Assembly: GCA_020630245.1 (NCBI GenBank)
Contig: JAHDBZ010000039.1
Coordinates: forward strand, 1-7,944
Direction: 5' to 3'
DNA: 7,944 nt
From: Candidatus Altimarinota bacterium
Lineage (GTDB): Bacteria; Patescibacteriota; Gracilibacteria; UBA4473
Made by a program: the position numbers and the translations under genes. The notes beneath the pieces were generated by a model. That model saw only the letters and a list, made by a program, of their open reading frames with translations, did no database searches and was not told the DNA's origin. Positions 1 to 4,910 of the stretch are shown here, piece after piece; the stretch's first letter is position 1; the number at the start of each line of letters is the position of its first letter.

Positions 1-94
1 TCAGGATCATCATGCCCAGCAGTAGAGCTCCAAAAAGACAAGCCCAGGCCTGTTTGAGGCCAAAGAGGATAAATTCGTGGATGAATTTAGACAT
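1..94 (-). CDS. DUF817-like integral membrane protein, N-terminal fragment
   Basis: This is the first 31 codons of a minus-strand gene that runs off the left edge. It reads MSKFIHEF, then ILFGLKQAWACLFGALLLG, then MMIL. The short polar start followed by an FGLKQAxACLFGxLLL stretch entering a hydrophobic helix resembles my recollection of the start of DUF817 family membrane proteins, whose function is unknown. Only the first membrane segment is visible, so the assignment rests on this short motif. The ATG lies 24 nt downstream of the stop of the cysteine-cluster gene on the same strand, so the two may be cotranscribed. No Shine-Dalgarno is present; a TAAATT hexamer at 101-106 ends 6 nt before the ATG and could give a leaderless transcript. 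Confidence 0.55.
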   Translation of the reverse strand, partial: MSKFIHEFILFGLKQAWACLFGALLLGMMIL

Positions 95-118
95 GATTCT
101 AATTTAAGCAGTATAGCT

Positions 119-673
119 TTAGATAGAAGTAAATTCAGTTAATTTTTCTTTTACATATGCCAAGGTTTCATCACTTTCCTCCCCTACTACTCCATCTGTT
201 GCAAAAATGGTTAGACGTCGCTTGGCAGCTTCGACCTTTTTTAACCATTCTGGGTCAAGGTTGTTTGTTGCCGGACAGACTGGTGTTTGCTTATTTAAGT
301 AAATTAAACTTACGGGAAGAGTCTTCTCAAAAGCCGTACTTATCCAGACTGCCTGAGGAAACATTTTACAGTACACAGATTTATTCGCTCCAAGTTTACA
401 GATCTTCTCTCCAGGACTTTCCCCTTCTCCCATACATCCAGAGACTTTTTTAGCTGTTATTGCGACTCCCTCCGCTAACCACGCATCTTCTGATTTAACT
501 GAAAGTAGATGGTCTTTCTCTCCCGGAAAAAGCACCGAACCCGCCATACAACAAGCTGAGCATCCTGGATTACGAGTTGAATAATTAGATTTACATCCAT
601 CAAAAGAACCATCCCCCAGAATATCATGCACTTCAGATATGACTCTCTGTGGATCTTTTTTTACTTCATTCAT
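119..673 (-). CDS. Cysteine-cluster protein, possibly YkgJ-like metal-binding
   Basis: A 184-residue soluble protein without signal peptide or membrane segment. It has eight cysteines: C27, a GCSACC cluster (C38, C41, C42), C80, C92, C102 and C133. The CxxCC followed further on by C-x9-C-K-M-F-P (92-106) resembles the layout of the YkgJ/UPF0153 'zinc- or iron-chelating' family, in which a CxxCC motif precedes a C-(R/K)-x-F-P motif. Spacing and flanking residues are not classical, so it may be a divergent member or a separate cysteine-rich family. Metal binding is inferred; no enzymatic role is evident. It is AT-rich compared with the neighbouring purE. The start at 673 is supported by a promoter whose -10 ends 6 nt upstream. 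It lies on the same strand as purE, 55 bp away, but has its own promoter. Confidence 0.6.
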   Translation of the reverse strand: MNEVKKDPQRVISEVHDILGDGSFDGCKSNYSTRNPGCSACCMAGSVLFPGEKDHLLSVKSEDAWLAEGVAITAKKVSGCMGEGESPGEKICKLGANKSVYCKMFPQAVWISTAFEKTLPVSLIYLNKQTPVCPATNNLDPEWLKKVEAAKRRLTIFATDGVVGEESDETLAYVKEKLTEFTSI

Positions 674-707
674 AAAAACAAAATAATGACAATTATCAAT
701 AAGTCAA
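674..707 (-). promoter_or_regulatory. Promoter of the cysteine-cluster gene, leaderless layout
   Basis: On the minus strand a TTGACT -35 box (702-707) is followed by a 16-nt spacer, then a TATTTT -10 box (680-685), then six bases (GTTTTT) and the ATG at 673. Normal spacing from -10 to the transcription start would put the 5' end at or within one or two bases of the start codon. No Shine-Dalgarno is present. Confidence 0.6.
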
Positions 708-728
708 CCCGCCCGCTTTATCCTTCAA

Positions 729-1208
729 TTAAAGATCCTTAGCATCCGCTTCAACTTTTGCCTTCATCGCGGCTTTATAATCATCTAGTTTCTGCGCTAA
801 GTCACTGTCAGTTGCCCCTACGATCTGAGCGGCGAGTAGACCTGCATTTTTAGCCCCATTAATCGCCACGGTTGCTACCGGTACGCCTCCAGGCATTTGT
901 ACTATGGAAAGCAATGAATCGATGCCTTCGATTGAGTTGTGTGATTTAACTGGTACACCAATCACTGGCAAAGACGTATAGGCTGCCGTCATTCCCGGAA
1001 GATGCGCTGCACCCCCAGCACCCGCAATAATCGCTTGCAGGCCACGTTCTCGAGCGGTATTGGCATACTCAGCCATCCGATCCGGCGTACGATGCGCAGA
1101 AACAATCTCGAGCTCAAAATCAACACCGAGTTCCGTCAAAATATCTGCGGCGGCTTGCATGACCGGCAGATCTGATTTACTTCCCATGATAATTCCGACT
1201 TGAGGCAT
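729..1208 (-). CDS. purE: N5-carboxyaminoimidazole ribonucleotide mutase (PurE, class I)
   Basis: PurE converts N5-CAIR, made by PurK, to CAIR in de novo purine synthesis; class I enzymes are cytosolic octamers. The 159-residue length is typical. Visible family motifs are GIIMGSKSDLPVM (5-17, phosphate binding), SAHRTPDRM (37-45) with the catalytic histidine at 39, GAGGAAHLPGM (63-73), and KSHNSIEGIDSLLSIVQMP (88-106) leading into GVPVATVAING. Together with an adjacent purK these mark the class I mutase rather than the class II AIR carboxylase. The C-terminal helix ends in a charged tail. It lies downstream of purK on the same strand but 127 bp away, with a repeat and a candidate promoter in between, so it may be transcribed both with purK and on its own. 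No Shine-Dalgarno precedes the ATG. Confidence 0.96.
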   Translation of the reverse strand: MPQVGIIMGSKSDLPVMQAAADILTELGVDFELEIVSAHRTPDRMAEYANTARERGLQAIIAGAGGAAHLPGMTAAYTSLPVIGVPVKSHNSIEGIDSLLSIVQMPGGVPVATVAINGAKNAGLLAAQIVGATDSDLAQKLDDYKAAMKAKVEADAKDL

Positions 1209-1246
1209 GATTTAGGGGCTTAAAGGCTTAGAATTTTAGTACCTTA

Positions 1247-1275
1247 GTTTTATCGCGGAATAGCCCAGAAGTCAA
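1247..1275 (-). promoter_or_regulatory. Candidate internal promoter for purE
   Basis: On the minus strand a TTGACT -35 box (1270-1275) is separated by 17 nt from TAAAAC (1247-1252). Transcription would start near 1240 and give purE a leader of roughly 30 nt, unlike the leaderless layout of other genes here. The -10 matches TATAAT at only four of six positions, so the call rests mainly on the -35 and its spacing. Confidence 0.4.
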
Positions 1276-1279
1276 ACAC

Positions 1280-1309
1280 AAGTCCCCCTGGCAAGGGGGA
1301 TTCAGGGGG
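1280..1309. repeat. C/G-tract hairpin repeat, copy 1
   Basis: A run of five C (1284-1288) is followed by two runs of five G (1295-1299 and 1305-1309). The C tract can pair with either G tract; the nearer pairing, TCCCCC with GGGGGA around a 6-nt loop, is perfect. A second, degenerate copy lies at 4043-4071 in the same orientation. In minus-strand reading this is the widespread intergenic pattern of two spaced C tracts then a G tract. It lies just downstream of purK and could act as a transcription terminator or RNA-stabilising hairpin for it, although the T run after the stem is poor. Confidence 0.7.
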
Positions 1310-1335
1310 TTCCTTCAAACTTCTTACTTCTCACT

Positions 1336-2454
1336 TCATTCTTCCCTCGCTCCCACCGTCACTTCGTCAGCCAAAACTTCCGCTTTGGCGCGCGCTTCAT
1401 CGCGCGTCGTTGCCAATACCGTCATGTGTCCCATCTTGCGACCCGGTCGCACTTCGGCTTTTTCGTACCAGTGCATATAGCTTTGTGGCATGTCGTGGAG
1501 GACGTTTTCGTTGATAATTTGTGGAAAACCCTGGGCTGTCCCGATCAGGTTTACCATTACGCTCGGTTCGGTAACTTCCACCGTCGGCAAATCCAATCCC
1601 ATAACCGCCCGGACGTGCATCTCAAACTGTGAAGTCGTCGTACCTTCGATCGTCAAATGCCCGGAATTATGAACTCGCGGGGCGGCTTCATTGATCAGCA
1701 CTTTGCCATCTTTGGTAATGAAATATTCAACCGCCAGGATACCGACAAGGTCTAATTTTGTGGCTAAATCTTGCGCAATTTGAACACATTTTTTATTCAT
1801 ATTTTCATCAATCACAGACGGACACAAGACATATTTGACTAGATTCAACTCTGGGTCAAACTCCATATCGACTGGTGGAAAGACTACCACTTCACCCTGT
1901 GCATTACGCGCCACGATCACGCCGACTTCCAGCTCGATATCGACTAAATCTTCGAGCACTGAAGGTCCTGGGAAAGCTTTGTCCAAATCTGCAGCAGATT
2001 TTAAAACCTGTACACCCTTTCCATCATAGCCGCCCGTCCGTGCTTTCTGCACGATTGGAAACTCTGTGATAGCCTCAGGAGAAGAAACTAAGCGAAAATC
2101 AGACGTCGGCAGATCATGTTGCTGATAAAACGTCTTCTGTAATCCCTTGTCCTGGATCGTGCGCAGCACTCGCGATGATGGATTAACCGTTTTCCCCATA
2201 GCTTCGAGGGTTTCTAAGGCCTCCACATTCACATGCTCTATTTCGATCGTGACCACGTCTACGGTCTGCCCGAACTTCACCACCGTGTCATAATCCGTAA
2301 AGTCTCCCACGGTTAAGTGTTCGGTAAACTGAGCCACGCTGCACTCGGGGTTGGGGTCGAGGAAGTGGATCTCCACATCTAAATTCTCCGAAGCTTGCAG
2401 GATCATGAGTCCGAGCTGTCCCCCACCGAGAATTCCGAGTTTTTTGGCCATCAT
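1336..2454 (-). CDS. purK: N5-carboxyaminoimidazole ribonucleotide synthase (PurK)
   Basis: PurK uses ATP and bicarbonate to carboxylate 5-aminoimidazole ribonucleotide to N5-CAIR, the substrate of PurE. It is a cytosolic ATP-grasp enzyme, normally about 355-390 residues; this one has 372. Visible features are the N-terminal GILGGGQLGLM loop (7-17), the IEIEHVN segment (70-76), the ATP-binding glycine-rich loop ARTGGYDGKGV (138-148), the metal/ATP site VLINEAAPRVHNSGHLTIE (252-270), and the C-terminal GRKMGHMTV (338-346). The reading frame opens with two successive ATGs (2454 and 2451). The second gives MAKKLGILGGG and may be the real start, because the candidate -10 box ends 7 nt before it but only 4 nt before the first. 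It is divergent from the helical protein gene at 2526, from which it is separated by 71 bp. Confidence 0.96.
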   Translation of the reverse strand: MMAKKLGILGGGQLGLMILQASENLDVEIHFLDPNPECSVAQFTEHLTVGDFTDYDTVVKFGQTVDVVTIEIEHVNVEALETLEAMGKTVNPSSRVLRTIQDKGLQKTFYQQHDLPTSDFRLVSSPEAITEFPIVQKARTGGYDGKGVQVLKSAADLDKAFPGPSVLEDLVDIELEVGVIVARNAQGEVVVFPPVDMEFDPELNLVKYVLCPSVIDENMNKKCVQIAQDLATKLDLVGILAVEYFITKDGKVLINEAAPRVHNSGHLTIEGTTTSQFEMHVRAVMGLDLPTVEVTEPSVMVNLIGTAQGFPQIINENVLHDMPQSYMHWYEKAEVRPGRKMGHMTVLATTRDEARAKAEVLADEVTVGAREE

Positions 2455-2458
2455 AGAT

Positions 2459-2486
2459 AATGTAATAAGTTTTGTCGGAAGCTCAA
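2459..2486 (-). promoter_or_regulatory. Candidate purK promoter
   Basis: On the minus strand TTGAGC (2481-2486), a 16-nt spacer and TACATT (2459-2464) precede the double ATG of purK. The expected transcription start falls on the start codons, which again suggests a leaderless mRNA and favours the second ATG at 2451. It sits back to back with the plus-strand promoter at 2491-2519. Confidence 0.4.
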
Positions 2487-2490
2487 TTTC

Positions 2491-2525
2491 TTGACTTTAT
2501 TGTAAATTTAAATTAATTTAGCCTC
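2491..2525 (+). promoter_or_regulatory. Promoter of the helical protein gene, leaderless layout
   Basis: TTGACT (2491-2496), a 17-nt AT-rich spacer, TAATTT (2514-2519), six bases (AGCCTC) and the ATG at 2526. The -35 and the 6-nt gap between -10 and ATG match the promoters upstream of 673 and 7794. There is no Shine-Dalgarno. Confidence 0.6.
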
Positions 2526-3044
2526 ATGAGAGCATCTTATGAACATGGTTTAGATCAGTTTAAAGTTGATGGAGAAAGTGCCCGTCACTTCTTAGAATTA
2601 CTTAAAACTGGTGGAAGTGGTGATCGTGATCAAGACGCAGAAAAAATAGAAAGGTTTTTAGATGAATTTGATACATATAGAGATCCAGAACAATTTGATT
2701 GTGATATCGACACATTAGAAAATATAGCCCTCAATACTGCCCTACAAGCTAAAATATTGGTAGCCAGGCAGCATTCAACAAAAAGTTTTAGAAGAATCCT
2801 TAGATATCAGCTATCGAACACCGAAAAAAGAGAGATCTCTGTTGCTGAGTTAGAAACTGCTCTAGAAAAATTCCACGAAATTCAAATCGAGCTAGAGAAA
2901 GCCATCCAGGATCGCCACAAAGAAATGATAGGAACAAAAGATCGCGTACTAGAACAATATGAAGTAAGGGAACTAAATATAATGAGAAAACGAGCTAATA
3001 AGCAATTTATAAATTACCTAGAACAGCTAATTGCTCCGCAGTGA
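2526..3044 (+). CDS. All-helical protein of unknown function
   Basis: I do not recognise this 172-residue protein. It is highly charged, contains a single cysteine (C59) and no signal peptide or membrane segment, and looks entirely alpha-helical. Residues about 105-168 are rich in Glu, Lys, Arg and Leu with heptad-like spacing, suggesting a long helical hairpin or coiled coil. An acidic first part (GDRDQDAEKIERFLDEFDTY, 32-51) is followed by a more basic middle (KSFRRILRYQ). The gene is AT-rich, unlike the flanking purK and epimerase genes, and has its own promoter and no plus-strand partner. Its last 18 bp overlap the 3' end of the convergent epimerase gene. The clear promoter, start and sustained amino-acid pattern support a real gene, perhaps acquired or fast evolving. 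Confidence 0.7.
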   Translation: MRASYEHGLDQFKVDGESARHFLELLKTGGSGDRDQDAEKIERFLDEFDTYRDPEQFDCDIDTLENIALNTALQAKILVARQHSTKSFRRILRYQLSNTEKREISVAELETALEKFHEIQIELEKAIQDRHKEMIGTKDRVLEQYEVRELNIMRKRANKQFINYLEQLIAPQ

Positions 3045-4001
3045 ATCCGAACTCGTCTCCCGAATCTTAGCTAGATCCAGATCTTGCACCAAAGCCCCAA
3101 TCCCCTGCTTCAAGGTCACCGTTGGCTGATAGCCCAATTCTTCTTGGATAAGAGAAATGTCGGCGTGTTGGCCTTTCACATAGCCTTCTTTGACTGGATT
3201 TGGGATGTAGATCGGTTCGATATCTTTGCCGAGCGCGGCGTTGAGAGTTTTGAAGATGTCATTAAATGACGTCGATTCGCCACGACCAATGTTGTAGACC
3301 TTGTTGCCAAAACCGGCTGGGGTCTCAATCGCCAGTTCCATCGCCTGCACAATGTCAGCCACATTGGTAAAGTCCCGAAACTGCTCCCCATCCCCATAGA
3401 TCACCGGTGGCAGATCGCGGGCAATGTCCCAGAGGAACTGTGAGATCATATTGGCATAGCGTCCTTTTGATTCTTCGTTGGGGCCGTACACCGACATGAA
3501 ACGAAAGCCAACTATATCTAGCTCAGGGTAGACCTGGTGATAACAACGCGCACAGTGCTCGTAGCAGAACTTAGTCACCGCGTAGTGATTTGGCGGCGTC
3601 ACATCTTGATCTTCCAGCAATGGAATCGGGTTATTCCCATACAGAGACGAAGTCGAAGCGTAGATAAACTTATTAGCCCCGGACTGGCGAGCAAATTCGA
3701 TCGAACGGACAAAGCTCTCGACAGAGTTCACGTACCCATCGGCAAAACCATCATCCATAAACATCGGCGCCGAGCTCGTTCCTGCCAGATGAATAACGGC
3801 GTCAAAGGTGTCACCGCATTGCTGGAGATCTTCTAAATTACATGCATCACCTTGTACAAATTTTGTGTTCGAATTTAGATTCTTCGGACTTCCGAGAAAC
3901 AAGTTATCCAAAGCTACGACGTCATAGACGTCTGACTTCAGGTTACAAAAATTAGAACCAATAAACCCTGCTCCACCGGTTACCAATACGCGTTTCTTCA
4001 T
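3027..4001 (-). CDS. NAD-dependent sugar-nucleotide epimerase/dehydratase
   Basis: A 324-residue extended short-chain dehydrogenase/reductase of the UDP-glucose 4-epimerase-like group. It opens with the NAD-binding GGAGFIGSNF (9-18); D32 in ALDNLF should bind the NAD ribose. Next come GDA (51-53), HLAG (71-74), STSSLYG (116-122) with the catalytic serine, and the Y140-x3-K144 catalytic pair in HYAVTK. The substrate-binding part has RFMSVYGPNE (167-176), YGDGEQFRDFTNVADIV (202-218) and YNIGRGE (236-242). All catalytic residues are intact, so it should be active on a nucleotide sugar for surface glycans; the precise substrate cannot be read from sequence. Adjacent genes give no glycan context. 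The stop codon lies inside the end of the convergent gene at 2526-3044. Confidence 0.9.
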   Translation of the reverse strand: MKKRVLVTGGAGFIGSNFCNLKSDVYDVVALDNLFLGSPKNLNSNTKFVQGDACNLEDLQQCGDTFDAVIHLAGTSSAPMFMDDGFADGYVNSVESFVRSIEFARQSGANKFIYASTSSLYGNNPIPLLEDQDVTPPNHYAVTKFCYEHCARCYHQVYPELDIVGFRFMSVYGPNEESKGRYANMISQFLWDIARDLPPVIYGDGEQFRDFTNVADIVQAMELAIETPAGFGNKVYNIGRGESTSFNDIFKTLNAALGKDIEPIYIPNPVKEGYVKGQHADISLIQEELGYQPTVTLKQGIGALVQDLDLAKIRETSSDSLRSN

Positions 4002-4009
4002 TCGTGCAG

Positions 4010-4037
4010 ATGATAATTAATCAGGCACCAGTGTAAA
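4010..4037 (-). promoter_or_regulatory. Candidate epimerase promoter
   Basis: On the minus strand TTTACA (4032-4037), a 16-nt spacer and TATCAT (4010-4015), each matching its consensus at five of six positions. The -10 ends 8 nt before the ATG at 4001, so the transcript would begin at or just before the start codon. No Shine-Dalgarno is seen. Confidence 0.45.
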
Positions 4038-4042
4038 CTCCA

Positions 4043-4071
4043 AAGTCCCCTTGATAAAGGGGATTTAGGGG
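4043..4071. repeat. C/G-tract hairpin repeat, copy 2
   Basis: AAGTCCCC (4043-4050) is followed by GGGG at 4059-4062 and GGGG at 4068-4071. The layout, flanking bases and orientation match the repeat at 1280-1309, with four-base instead of five-base tracts. TCCCC can pair with GGGGA around an 8-nt loop. It lies in the spacer between the YtxH-like gene and the epimerase gene, both on the minus strand. The remaining 80 bp of this spacer show no gene. Confidence 0.65.
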
Positions 4072-4153
4072 ATTTTCAACCCCCAAAGCAGCAATCCAGG
4101 CAGCGCAAGGAAAAACTAACACTCTCGCGTTCTCGCAATCTAGTATCTACGCC

Positions 4154-4741
4154 CTAGCTCTTCTTCGTAGACTTCTTCACAGCCTTGCTGGCTGTTTTTC
4201 GAGCCGAGTTAGCTTTCTTGGTCACCGTCTTTTTAGCCGTCGTCGCTTTCTTTGTGACTTTTTTCTTAGCGGTAGTGGCTTTTTTGGTGGCCGTTTTTTT
4301 GGCGGCCGTCGCTTTCTTGGTTACGGTTTTTTTGGCGGCCGTTACTTTTTTCGTCGCCTTCTTTTTAGCGGTTGTGGCTTTCTTTGTTGCGGTTTTTTTG
4401 AGATCATCAGCCGCTGACTTTGCTTCTTTCGCCACTTTTTCGAGATTCTTCTGCATTTCAGCTTTGGCCTCATCACTCATGTCTTTGGCTTGATCTTTGA
4501 CTTCGTCGAGCTGTCCCATGAGTGCCTTGAACTCTTCTGAATTTTCGGCCCAGTCTTTCATATTTTCGAGGATATCTTTGTCGATCTTTAATCCTTCTTC
4601 AAAGAGAGTCTTAAGTGGGTTGTCTGATTTCTTGAGATCCTTGCGAAGCGTCTTACCAGTTTTTTGGGCGAAGAGCATGGCGGTTACCGCTCCTAGCTGA
4701 AAAGTAGCGAGCGCTCCGAGTAGTTTGAAAAGTCCTTTCAT
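4154..4741 (-). CDS. YtxH-like membrane-anchored protein with histone-H1-like Lys/Ala tail
   Basis: A 195-residue protein in three parts. Residues about 4-25 form a hydrophobic segment followed by FAQKTGKTLRKDLKK (24-38), which matches the arrangement of YtxH family proteins: a glycine/alanine-rich membrane helix, then an F-A-P-K-S-G-K-type motif. Residues about 40-115 are charged, helical and coiled-coil-like (KDWAENSEEFKALMGQLDE and onward). Residues 117-182 are six consecutive 11-residue repeats of the form (T/K)-(A/V)-T-K-K-A-T-(T/A)-A-K-K, followed by a basic end TASKAVKKSTKKS. The tail resembles the AlaLys-rich repeats of histone H1-like bacterial proteins, so nucleic-acid binding by a membrane-anchored protein is possible, but YtxH function itself is unsettled. 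It is divergent from hisS. A TAAATT hexamer at 4748-4753 ends 6 nt before the ATG. Confidence 0.8.
   Translation of the reverse strand: MKGLFKLLGALATFQLGAVTAMLFAQKTGKTLRKDLKKSDNPLKTLFEEGLKIDKDILENMKDWAENSEEFKALMGQLDEVKDQAKDMSDEAKAEMQKNLEKVAKEAKSAADDLKKTATKKATTAKKKATKKVTAAKKTVTKKATAAKKTATKKATTAKKKVTKKATTAKKTVTKKANSARKTASKAVKKSTKKS
4196..4393 (-). repeat. Six tandem 33-bp repeats encoding the Lys/Ala tail
   Basis: These bases encode residues 117-182 of the YtxH-like protein as six head-to-tail units of 11 codons. The protein units keep K-K at positions 4-5 and a basic pair at positions 10-11, while positions 1, 2, 6, 7 and 8 vary. The DNA units have drifted at synonymous and non-synonymous positions, so this is an old expansion under protein-level constraint rather than a fresh duplication. 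Copy-number change by slippage is plausible. Confidence 0.85.
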
Positions 4742-4803
4742 GGATAAAATTTAAAATTCACCGCGATTTTCGGGAAAAAAGCACCATAATCAAGGCTTTT
4801 TAC

Positions 4804-4830
4804 TTGAAAAAAGTACAAAAATCCTATAAT
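4804..4830 (+). promoter_or_regulatory. Candidate hisS promoter
   Basis: A perfect TATAAT (4825-4830) lies 15 nt downstream of TTGAAA (4804-4809). Transcription would start near 4837 and leave a hisS leader of about 74 nt. The spacer is short compared with the 16-17 nt of other promoters in the window. The leader contains a small hairpin (CTGAA-TTTT-TTCAG, 4851-4864) and a tandem octamer (4880-4903), but no recognisable T-box or other riboswitch. Confidence 0.5.
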
Positions 4831-4879
4831 TACTTGGCTTTTAATCGACGCTGAATTTTTTCAGTCGCTAATTTTATGA

Positions 4880-4903
4880 TTAGCAAATTAGCAAACTAGC
4901 ACA
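4880..4903 (+). repeat. Tandem octamer just upstream of hisS
   Basis: TTAGCAAA occurs twice without a gap (4880-4887 and 4888-4895), followed by a diverged third unit CTAGCACA (4896-4903), ending 7 nt before the hisS ATG. It takes the place where a Shine-Dalgarno would normally lie. It could be a protein-binding site, a translation-enhancing A/T-rich leader, or a slippage product. Confidence 0.5.
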
Positions 4904-4910
4904 TTTATAC

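Noticed and set aside
1336..3044. Possible TGA recoding as in Gracilibacteria or Absconditabacteria
   Set aside because: TGA ends purK and the helical protein at sensible places and does not occur inside the long conserved genes; glycine codons are standard.
3537..3836. 99-codon plus-strand frame inside the epimerase gene
   Set aside because: The epimerase frame carries all catalytic motifs on the other strand; this frame has no recognisable features.
4196..4393. Regular repeats considered as a CRISPR array
   Set aside because: Units are contiguous 33-bp coding repeats without unique spacers, in frame with a protein gene.
4185..4493. 102-codon plus-strand frame encoding alternating hydrophobic V/F/A/L residues
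   Set aside because: It is the complement of the Lys/Ala repeat codons, which automatically reads as a hydrophobic repeat; not a real membrane protein.
4831..4910. T-box leader for hisS
   Set aside because: The leader is too short and lacks a T-box sequence, specifier loop and terminator/antiterminator pair.
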